The position numbers were made by a program, and so were the translations under genes. A stretch of DNA of 50,034 nt from Streptomyces cucumeris (lineage in GTDB: Bacteria > Actinomycetota > Actinomycetes > Streptomycetales > Streptomycetaceae). The first letter of the stretch is position 1. Every line of letters begins with the position of its first letter. Of this stretch, positions 38,291-45,328 are shown one piece after another. The stretch is from positions 1 to 50,034 of the forward strand of contig NZ_JANCLX010000049.1 of NCBI RefSeq assembly GCF_024295805.1, given 5' to 3'. The notes below the pieces were generated by a model. That model had not been told where the DNA came from, made no database searches, and saw nothing but the letters and a program-made list of their open reading frames with translations.

Positions 38291-40252
38291 TCATCCGGCG
38301 GTGGGGCGGGGCCAGGCGGCCTCGCGCAGCAGACGCAGGCCGTTGAGGCCGACGACGACGGTGGAGCCCTCGTGTCCGGCGACGCCGAGGGGCAGCGGGA
38401 GGGTGCCGGCCAGGTCCCAGACCACCAGGGCGGTGATGAACACGCCCGCGATGACCAGGTTCTGGACGACCAGGCGCCGGGCGGTCCGGGAGAGCGACAC
38501 GACGGCGGGGACGGTGGCCAGTTCGTCGCGGACGACGACGGCGTCGGCGGTCTCCAGCGCGAGGTCGGAGCCGCCCCGGCCCATGGCGATACCGCAGTGG
38601 GCGGCGGCCAGCGCGGGGGCGTCGTTGACACCGTCCCCGACGACCAGCACCCGGCGCCCCGCGGCCGCCCACTCCTGGACGGCCGCCGCCTTGTCCTGCG
38701 GCAGCAGTCCGGCCCGGACCTCGTCGATACCGACCTCGGTGGCCAACTGCCCGGCGGCGCGCTCGTTGTCGCCGGTCAACAGCACCGGGGTGCGGCCGGT
38801 CAGCCGGGTGAGTGCGGCGACGGTCGCGGCGGCGTCCGGCCGCAGCCGGTCGGCGATCCCCAGCACCCCCACGGGGACGCCGTCGCGCAGCACCGCCACG
38901 GCGGTCCGCCCGGCCTCCTCCAGTTCCCGTACCACCGCTTCCCCGGCGCCTTCGGGGAGGAGGCGGGCGGGGGAACCGACCTGGACCGCGTGGCCGTCGA
39001 CGGTGGCGCCGACGCCCCGGCCGGGGGCCGAGGTGAAGCCGGCGGCGTCCGACAGGCGCAGCCCCCGTTCACGGGCGGCGTCGACGACGGCACGGGCCAG
39101 GGGGTGTTCGCTGGGGTGCTCGGCCGAGGCGGCCAGGGCCAGCAGGGCGCTCTCGTCCAGTCCGCCGCCGGGCAGCGGGCGGAGGTCGGTGACGCGGGGC
39201 GTGCCTTCGGTCAGGGTGCCGGTCTTGTCGAGGGCGACGGTGTCGATCCGGCCCAGGCGTTCCATGGCGACGGCGGACTTGGCGAGTACGCCGTGGCGCC
39301 CGGCGTTGGCGATCGCGGACAGCAGCGGCGGCATGGTGGAGAGCACCACCGCGCACGGTGAGGCGACGATCATGAACGTCATCGCCCGCAGCAGGGACGG
39401 CTGGAGCGCCGAGCCGAGGGCGAGGGGGAGTGCGAAGACGGCGAGGGTCGCGACGACCATGCCGATCGAGTAGCGCTGTTCGACCTTCTCGATGAAGAGC
39501 TGGGTGGGGGCCTTGGTCTCGGAGGCCTCCTCGACCATCTTCACGATCCGGGCGATCACCGAGTCGGAGGGGTCGCGTCCGACGCGTACCCGCAGGGCGC
39601 CGGTTCCGTTGACGGTGGCGGCGAACACCTCGTCCCCCGCCTGTTTGGCCACCGGCAGGGGTTCACCGGTGATGGTGGCCTGGTCGACCTCGCCGGTCCC
39701 GTCGACCACCGTTCCGTCGGCGCCGATCCGCTCGCCCGGGCGGACCAGGATGGTGTCCCCGACGGCGAGCCGTTCCGCGTCCACGGTCTCCTCGGTGCCG
39801 TCGGGCAGCAGCCGGGTCGCGGTGGCGGGGGCGAGGTCGAGCAGACCGCGTACGGAGTCCGCGGTCCGCGCGGTTGCCACCGCCTCCAGGGCGCCGGAGG
39901 TGGCGAAGATGACGATCAGCAGTGCGCCGTCGAGGACCTGGCCGATCGCGGCGGCGCCGAGCGCCGCGACGACCATCAGCAGGTCCACGTCCAGCGTCCG
40001 GTCCCGGAGCGCCTTCAGCCCCTCCCACCCCGGCTCCCAGCCGCCGGTGACGTAGGTGGCGGCGAACAGCGTCCCCCACAGCCAGCCCGGTGCCCCGAAC
40101 GCGTACAGCGGGAGGGCGAGCAGGAACAGTGCCAGGGCGGCGAGCGCCCACCGGGCCTCCGGCAGCGCCAGGAGGCGCGTACGACGGCGCGGCGAGACGG
40201 CTCGCGCACCGCCGACGGGTGGCGCGGCCTGCTGGTCCAGGACGGAAGACAT
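38291..40252 (-). CDS. P1B-4-type metal-transporting ATPase (Co/Ni/Fe/Zn efflux)
   Basis: This is a 653-residue P-type ATPase. The phosphorylation motif is DKTGTLT (D342), with TGE (195-197) in the actuator domain and GDGVNDAPAL in the hinge. The membrane metal site is SPC (298-300) with HEGST (about 627-631) in the last helix region, the signature of subgroup P1B-4 (CtpD, CtpJ, CoaT). There is no N-terminal metal-binding domain, as expected for that subgroup. Substrate is likely cobalt, nickel or iron. It is divergent from an NmtR-type sensor; in M. tuberculosis NmtR controls the P1B-4 ATPase CtpJ. An upstream ATG at 40309 is less likely because it falls in the operator. Confidence 0.9.
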   Translation of the reverse strand: MSSVLDQQAAPPVGGARAVSPRRRTRLLALPEARWALAALALFLLALPLYAFGAPGWLWGTLFAATYVTGGWEPGWEGLKALRDRTLDVDLLMVVAALGAAAIGQVLDGALLIVIFATSGALEAVATARTADSVRGLLDLAPATATRLLPDGTEETVDAERLAVGDTILVRPGERIGADGTVVDGTGEVDQATITGEPLPVAKQAGDEVFAATVNGTGALRVRVGRDPSDSVIARIVKMVEEASETKAPTQLFIEKVEQRYSIGMVVATLAVFALPLALGSALQPSLLRAMTFMIVASPCAVVLSTMPPLLSAIANAGRHGVLAKSAVAMERLGRIDTVALDKTGTLTEGTPRVTDLRPLPGGGLDESALLALAASAEHPSEHPLARAVVDAARERGLRLSDAAGFTSAPGRGVGATVDGHAVQVGSPARLLPEGAGEAVVRELEEAGRTAVAVLRDGVPVGVLGIADRLRPDAAATVAALTRLTGRTPVLLTGDNERAAGQLATEVGIDEVRAGLLPQDKAAAVQEWAAAGRRVLVVGDGVNDAPALAAAHCGIAMGRGGSDLALETADAVVVRDELATVPAVVSLSRTARRLVVQNLVIAGVFITALVVWDLAGTLPLPLGVAGHEGSTVVVGLNGLRLLREAAWPRPTAG

Positions 40253-40305
40253 GACGGAGCAACCCTTCGCGGGGCGGACGGGGTGACGGCGTCCACCGTA
40301 CAGGA

Positions 40306-40329
40306 ACATCTGAACAGGTCTTCAGTTGT
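40306..40329. promoter_or_regulatory. ArsR/SmtB-type operator
   Basis: ACATCTGAA-N6-TTCAGTTGT is an inverted repeat with 8 of 9 positions paired, and its centre fits the TGAA...TTCA pattern of SmtB-family operators. It lies between the divergent ATPase and nmtR-like genes and next to a leaderless -10 box TATCAT (40336-40341) for the repressor gene, so metal-free repressor would block both. Confidence 0.75.
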
Positions 40330-40347
40330 CGTCGCTATCATGACCGC

Positions 40348-40731
40348 ATGGGCCATGGACGCGACGCCACCAGCAGTGCCACCACCCGCGAACGCCTGGA
40401 CGCGGTGGGCACCGCCGATGTCGCCGCCACCCTCCAGGCCCTGGCCACCCCCTCCCGGCTGCGCATCCTGGCCCGGCTCCAGGAGGGCCCCTGCGCGGTG
40501 GGCGACCTCGCGGACGCCGTCGGCATGGAAGCCTCGGCCTGCTCCCACCAGTTGCGCCTGCTGCGCAACCTCGGTCTGGTCACCGGCGAGCGGCACGGGC
40601 GCTCGATCGTCTACGCCCTCTACGACGACCATGTCGCCGAACTCCTCGACCAGGCCCTCTACCACGTCGAACATCTGCGCCTCGGGGTGCGCGACATGCC
40701 GGGGGAGCGACTCCGGCCCGATTCCGTGTAG
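40348..40731 (+). CDS. nmtR: NmtR-type nickel/cobalt-responsive ArsR repressor
   Basis: This is a 127-residue ArsR/SmtB regulator. The N-terminus MGHG, which takes part in metal binding in M. tuberculosis NmtR, is kept. The alpha-5 site ligands D93, H95, H106 and H109 correspond to NmtR D91, H93, H104 and H107; NmtR H109 is R111 here. DNA-binding helix: VGDLADAVGMEASACSHQLR. Metal binding should release it from the operator at 40306 and induce the divergent efflux ATPase. ATG 40348 is leaderless, 6 nt after TATCAT. Confidence 0.88.
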   Translation: MGHGRDATSSATTRERLDAVGTADVAATLQALATPSRLRILARLQEGPCAVGDLADAVGMEASACSHQLRLLRNLGLVTGERHGRSIVYALYDDHVAELLDQALYHVEHLRLGVRDMPGERLRPDSV

Positions 40732-40773
40732 CTGTCGCCGCCCGGGTGTCCGGGAAGGGCGGTGCGACGCGCC

Positions 40774-43557
40774 TCAGCCGCCGGGCGAACCGTCCTGCTG
40801 GATCAGGTTCCGGAGCTGGCGGCGCCCGGAGATGACGAGCTTCTGGTACACGTGGCCGAGGTGGTACTCGACCGTCTTGCTGCTGATGAACAGCTTGGCG
40901 GCGATCTCCCGGTTGGTCAGCCCGCGGCCGACGAGCAGGGAGATGTCACGTTCGCGGCCGGTCAGTCCGGACAGCGCGGCCCCGGCCGAATGGGGCCGGG
41001 CGGCGGGCCAGTCCGCGAAGTCGTCCCGGTAGCGCAGGAGGAACGGCTGCGCCCCCAGCGCCGCGAAGAGGTCACGGGCCTCGGTGAAGCGCGCGGCCGC
41101 CCGGTGGTGCTCCCCGGCATGGGCCAGCAGCCGACCGTGACCGTGCGCCAGCAGCGCCCGGTGCAGGGGCGGATCATCGGCGCAGGCGGGGGCGGCGAGC
41201 GCCGCTTCGAAGGTGTCACGGGCCCGCCTGGCGTCCCCGCGCGCCTGGGACAGCCGGCCCGAGAGCCATGCCACCGCGAGCCGCAGCGAGGGCGCCTCCT
41301 CGCCCAGCGCCGCCAGGGAGGTCATGGCGGGAGCGGCCTTGTCCAGGTCGCCACCGGCGATCAGGGCCTCGACGAGCAGCGGGCGCCACCAGGTCTGGAA
41401 CGCCAGCGGACCCGCGTCGGGACGGGCCCCGAGGACCGCCCGCAGCGCGGCGAGCACGGTGGGGTGGTCGCCCCGGGCCTGCGCCAGTACGGCGTTCCCG
41501 AGGGCGGCCAGCGGCACTCCGTAGTCAGGTCCCATCTCCCTGGACCACCGGTACGAGCGCTCCACCAGTTCCCGGGCCCGCTGCCACTGTCCGCGTCCGG
41601 AGGGCACCCATGACGCGATGGAGTAGGCGTACGAGAACGCCCAGGGCTTCTCCTCGGCGTCGGCGATGGCCAGCGCGTGGTCGGCGCTGATCGCGGCCTC
41701 GTCCCAGAGGCCGAGGAGGTACTGCGAGGCGGCGAGATTGGCGTAGGTGAACTCCGAGGTCACGGCGGAGCCTTGGGTACGCGCGGTGTCCAGGGCCGCG
41801 GCGAGCTCATGCTGTGCGTCGGCCAGGTCCCCGGCCCACATCTGGAGCATGCCGCGGTAGGCGCGCTGGAGGGCCTGGTCCGCGGCGGAGCGCGGACTGC
41901 CGGGCGGGGCCACGGTGTTGTACTCGCCCAGGGCCGCGCGTGCCCCGTCGGCGTAGGCGCGGGCCAGTCCCAGGCTGCCGGCCGCCCACGGCGCCAGTTG
42001 TGGCTCCAGGCGGTCGATCGCCAGCACGTCCCGGAGCACCGGCACGGCCTTCGCGCCGTGGCCGTCCACGACGTGCTTGATGCCGAGCCAGGTACCCGCC
42101 ATGGCGGGCACGAACTCCGTACCGGGTTCGGCCGGACGGGCCTCCAGCGCCTCCCTCAGCAGCTCCGCGGCGCCGGGAGTGCCGCGGGGTGTTCCGTAGC
42201 CGCCCAGCACCAGGCTGCGCAGCGGGGACGGTCCGGCTGCCTCGATCCTCGTCAGGAGCGCTTCCACGCGCAGGTACTGCTGGGCCCACAACAGGCGTGC
42301 GGCCGCTGTGAGCAGCAGACGCTCCTGCTCCCGCCGGGGGAGCGCCACCTCCGAGGCCCACAGCAGGAGGTTCGCGGCCCGCACCGCCTCGCCCGCCGAG
42401 TCGTACTCCCCGGCGGCCCGTTCGAGCTCACCGGCGAGCCGGGGGTCGGCGCCGTGCGTGGCCGCGACCCGGTGCGACCAGGACGCGGCGCGATCGACGA
42501 GGGTGGCCGCGGTCGCGTGCAGCGCCCGCAGCCGGTCGGGCGGGGTGGCGCCCATGATGGCCTCCCGCTGCAACGCATGGGCGATCGCGACCGGGGTGGA
42601 CGGCCGGTGGGGCCACCAGCGCACGATGCCGTGCCGCAGCAGGGGCGCGAGCGCCGCGTCGGGCTCCGCGACGGAGGCGACGCGCGCGGCCGTGGCCAGG
42701 GGTGCCGGGCCGCCCAGGACGGCGATGCCCTCGATCAGGGCGCGCGCCGCACCGGGCAGGGCCTCCAACTGCCGCCGCAGGGCCTGGACCAGGGAGGTCG
42801 GCACCGGCAGGGCGTCCCGCCCGTCGGCCGCCCCCTCCAGTGAGACCTCGGTGAGCAGCGTCCGGAGGTACAGCGCATGGCCGCCGGTGTGCTCCCGCAG
42901 CCGCTCGGCCGTTCCGCTGCCGACGGGACGCCCGTAGACCAGCCCGGCCAGCTCGGCCACCTCGGCGACACCGAGCCCGGTCAGATTCAGCTCGCAGTTG
43001 TGCGGCATACGGGCGATGAGGCGGTGCAGATCCAGCCCGCCGGCCCGGCCGGGCTCCGTATCGCTGCGGGCCAGCAGCACGGTGAGGACCGCGTCGGCCT
43101 CCAGGCGGCGCAGTACGAAGCCCAGCGTCTGGGCCGAGGGCTGATCGGCCCACTGGACATCGTCGACGATCATCACCACCGGTCCGCCGCCCTGGAGCTC
43201 ACCGAGGAGTCCCAGCAGTTCGGCGCCCACCTGGAACGGCTCCGAGGCCGCCGGGATCGCCCCCGCGAGCAGCGGGAACCGCTCCAGGAGCACCGCCGGC
43301 ACCCGGGACGTGAGCTGCCCGATCATGCCGAAGGCCAGATCCTCCTCGGAGGTGTCACAGGTGGCTCGGAGCACCGGGAAGCCCTCCGGCGCGAGCCCCT
43401 CCAGCCAGCGGCGGACCAGCGCGGTCTTCCCGATCCCCGCCGGGCCCTGGACGAGCACGCTCGACGCCTTGCCGGAGCGCGCTTCGCGCAGACATGTGTG
43501 CATGCGCTCCAGCTCAGGGGCGCGCCCCACGAAGGCGGTGTCGGCGGCGGCAGCCAT
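40774..43557 (-). CDS. Large ATP-binding LuxR-family (LAL) transcriptional regulator
   Basis: This is a 927-residue MalT/LAL-type regulator. It has an N-terminal ATPase with Walker A GPAGIGKT (38-45) and Walker B VVMIVDDVQWAD (D132, D133), a long central region of TPR-like helices (about 350-850), and a C-terminal LuxR helix-turn-helix (LTGRERDISLLVGRGLTNRE, FISSKTVEYHLGHVYQKL). Such proteins are often pathway activators of antibiotic clusters, but no biosynthetic genes are visible nearby. ATG 43557 follows AGGTG within an inverted repeat. It is the last intact gene before the presumed island boundary. Confidence 0.9.
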   Translation of the reverse strand: MAAAADTAFVGRAPELERMHTCLREARSGKASSVLVQGPAGIGKTALVRRWLEGLAPEGFPVLRATCDTSEEDLAFGMIGQLTSRVPAVLLERFPLLAGAIPAASEPFQVGAELLGLLGELQGGGPVVMIVDDVQWADQPSAQTLGFVLRRLEADAVLTVLLARSDTEPGRAGGLDLHRLIARMPHNCELNLTGLGVAEVAELAGLVYGRPVGSGTAERLREHTGGHALYLRTLLTEVSLEGAADGRDALPVPTSLVQALRRQLEALPGAARALIEGIAVLGGPAPLATAARVASVAEPDAALAPLLRHGIVRWWPHRPSTPVAIAHALQREAIMGATPPDRLRALHATAATLVDRAASWSHRVAATHGADPRLAGELERAAGEYDSAGEAVRAANLLLWASEVALPRREQERLLLTAAARLLWAQQYLRVEALLTRIEAAGPSPLRSLVLGGYGTPRGTPGAAELLREALEARPAEPGTEFVPAMAGTWLGIKHVVDGHGAKAVPVLRDVLAIDRLEPQLAPWAAGSLGLARAYADGARAALGEYNTVAPPGSPRSAADQALQRAYRGMLQMWAGDLADAQHELAAALDTARTQGSAVTSEFTYANLAASQYLLGLWDEAAISADHALAIADAEEKPWAFSYAYSIASWVPSGRGQWQRARELVERSYRWSREMGPDYGVPLAALGNAVLAQARGDHPTVLAALRAVLGARPDAGPLAFQTWWRPLLVEALIAGGDLDKAAPAMTSLAALGEEAPSLRLAVAWLSGRLSQARGDARRARDTFEAALAAPACADDPPLHRALLAHGHGRLLAHAGEHHRAAARFTEARDLFAALGAQPFLLRYRDDFADWPAARPHSAGAALSGLTGRERDISLLVGRGLTNREIAAKLFISSKTVEYHLGHVYQKLVISGRRQLRNLIQQDGSPGG

Positions 43558-43560
43558 CGC

Positions 43561-43573
43561 GGCACCTAGTGCC
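43561..43573. promoter_or_regulatory. 13-bp inverted repeat at the LAL regulator start
   Basis: GGCAC-CTA-GTGCC lies 4 nt upstream of the start codon of the LAL gene and includes its AGGTG ribosome site. It could be an operator or an mRNA hairpin that masks the ribosome site. Confidence 0.4.
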
Positions 43574-43829
43574 GGGCGAGTGGACGCTGCGCGTCAGCGC
43601 TCCGGGGGGCCTGTGGCGGCAAGGCGACAACTCCCTCATCGTGTGATGGGCGTCCCGGTCCCGGGGCTCCGGTCCAAGATCTCAGCCTACGCCCCGGCCC
43701 TCCGCACGCCCACCGTATGGCCCGGCGCCGGACCGCGTTCCCCGGGCCCGCCGCGGCGTATCGCCCGGTGTCCGCGCACCGGGGGAAAATCACTGATGGC
43801 ACCGTCGATGTCTCGGATAGCTTGAGGAA

Positions 43830-43955
43830 ATGCTTTCCGAAGTCACGGCCACCCGCTATGTCACGCCCTTGCGTGAGGGCGGGTCGCTCCCCGGCATCGT
43901 CGAGGCCGACGATCTCGGTACCTACGTCATGAAGTTGTCTCCCTCGGGGCGCTGA
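43830..43955 (+). pseudogene. 5' remnant of a HipA-family kinase gene
   Basis: ATG 43830, preceded by TTGAGGAA, begins MLSEVTATRYVTPLREGGSL and continues PGIVEADDLGTYVMK. This is the characteristic N-terminus of Streptomyces HipA-family kinase-like proteins, normally about 250 residues or more. The match ends after about 35 codons; six unrelated residues and a stop follow. The break near 43935 marks a recombination or insertion point, and the remainder of the gene is not in the window. Confidence 0.75.
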
Positions 43956-44360
43956 CCTGCATCGATTGCCTCAGAGAGCCGTCTGAGCTGCGGCTTTGCA
44001 TCTTTCCGGGGCTTTCATCGTGCGGCAGATTTGCGCGGTCGATTCTCCCCAGACGCTCCCCAGCGGTGGTCATTCTCCCCAGATTCTGCCCAGGGGAAGC
44101 TGCGCTGAGAGGGAGTAGCCACTGGTGGGGTCGTCGTCCTGCCGTGCGAACGTCGACTACGTAGCGTTCCCAGGCCGAGCGGGCACGTTGGGCTCCGCCC
44201 GCATCAACGGCTTCGCAGTGTCCCAGGGCGGAGGCGACTGCGACCTCGAGCCTCAGTCACCAGCCTGGCCCCACGGTGCTGCCCATGAGTCCGGCAGCAC
44301 CACCTGATCGCGTATGTGACCGGTCTCTTCGAGACACCCTGCAGCAGCACTGCCCCGTGA
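43956..44360. other. Gene-free junction after the broken kinase gene
   Basis: These 405 nt hold no convincing gene. At 44041-44092 the phrase TTCTCCCCAG occurs twice; read on the minus strand it gives WAESGENDHRWGASGEN followed by a stop at 44015-44017. This resembles the C-terminal tails of some Streptomyces integrases, so a recombinase remnant is possible but weakly supported. A short plus-strand open frame (44125-44307) has no recognisable features. Confidence 0.35.
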
Positions 44361-44555
44361 TCAAGGAAGCGGGTCTCCAGGGTCGTCGGGTCGGTGGCCG
44401 TGAACGCGGTACACGAGCTCGTCCGGGTGGCGCATGACCCTGGCCAGCCGCCACGCCGCCTCGTACGGCCTGCGGCCGCGCTCCCGGTACCAAAGGCGGA
44501 GGGCGAGCAGACTGGTGAGCGGGTCGAGTAACCAGCGCAGTACGGAGGTCTTCAC
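44361..44555 (-). CDS. 64-residue basic protein, last gene of the Pycsar-like cluster
   Basis: The protein begins MKTSVLRWLLDPLTSLLALR and continues LWYRERGRRPYEAAWRLARV, then a His/Asp/Pro-rich end. The first 20 residues are hydrophobic and amphipathic, the middle strongly basic, so membrane association is possible. No family recognised. GTG 44555 overlaps the upstream stop (GTGA), which indicates coupling and supports it as a real gene. The frame is open upstream to 44894 but only as a shadow of the neighbouring gene. Confidence 0.6.
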   Translation of the reverse strand: MKTSVLRWLLDPLTSLLALRLWYRERGRRPYEAAWRLARVMRHPDELVYRVHGHRPDDPGDPLP

Positions 44556-45328
44556 TGCCCGTCCTCCGTTGCGTAGGGGCCGGTCGCGGGGGACGGCGCC
44601 ACGGACTCCAGGTCGCCGGACGGCGACGGCCAGGGGAATCCGTCGGACCAACCCATCTGCTCGAAGAGCGTGCGGGCCGTGGCCATGAACCGCGCCTGCC
44701 GTCCCGGCACGTCGGCCAATTGCTCCCAGACGTAGAGGAGGGTGTGGGCGAGCCGCTCGGCTTGCGTGCGCTCGGTGACCGACGTCCCCACTAAGGGGAG
44801 GATCGTGTCCCTGAACGATGCCCAGTTGAGGGCCGACAGGTCGTCCAGATGTCGCTCCAGCCACCACAGGCGGGCGCTGTCCCGGTCGGTGCACACGGTC
44901 CGAGCCAGCTCTTGCCGGCGCAAGCGGTCCTGTGCGAGACGGAGCTCAACCTCGCGCAGGGCGTTCTGGTGTCTTAGGGCCCGATCGGCGTCCTGCTGGG
45001 GGAGCAGCAGGGTGAGTCGTGCCCTGAGCCAGAGCCCGGGGTGGCTGTCGGGGCTGTGCCACGGCGAGACCGCCAGGGTGAGCCTCTGCTGAGCGCATTC
45101 CAGTTCCTCGGGCCGGTGATCCCCGGCGATGCCGCGGCCGAGTTCGTCCAGGGCCAGGCGCGCCGCCGCTCGCGTGGCGGCCGCGTGGTGGGTCCCGGTC
45201 GCCCGGGGAGGGACTAGATGGGTGAGAGTGCCGCGTGCCAGGAAGCGGACGCCCGGCAGGCAGGTGGGCCAGTACGCCGTGAACCGGCCGACCCGCCGTC
45301 TCCACCAGGGACCGGGACGTTCGGTCAT
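44552..45328 (-). CDS. Uncharacterised protein of the Pycsar-like cluster
   Basis: This is a 258-residue protein of unknown function. A basic, Trp-rich N-terminus (MTERPGPWWRRRVGRFTAYW) leads to helical segments, including a long charged helix around ALRHQNALREVELRLAQDRL and a conserved-looking SARLWWLERHLDDL. The mid-protein pattern recalls Streptomyces proteins with a helix ending in WWL, also of unknown function. No enzyme motif, signal peptide or clear membrane span. ATG 45328 overlaps the stop of the P-loop gene (ATGA), so translation is coupled; the next gene overlaps its own stop in the same way. Confidence 0.75.
   Translation of the reverse strand: MTERPGPWWRRRVGRFTAYWPTCLPGVRFLARGTLTHLVPPRATGTHHAAATRAAARLALDELGRGIAGDHRPEELECAQQRLTLAVSPWHSPDSHPGLWLRARLTLLLPQQDADRALRHQNALREVELRLAQDRLRRQELARTVCTDRDSARLWWLERHLDDLSALNWASFRDTILPLVGTSVTERTQAERLAHTLLYVWEQLADVPGRQARFMATARTLFEQMGWSDGFPWPSPSGDLESVAPSPATGPYATEDGQ

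Noticed and set aside
40774..43557. Antibiotic biosynthetic gene cluster around the LAL regulator
   Set aside because: No polyketide, peptide synthetase, terpene or tailoring genes lie within the window; the regulator alone does not define a cluster.
44125..44307. 60-residue plus-strand open frame
   Set aside because: No ribosome site with proper spacing, no motif, and it lies in a junction region; too weak to call.
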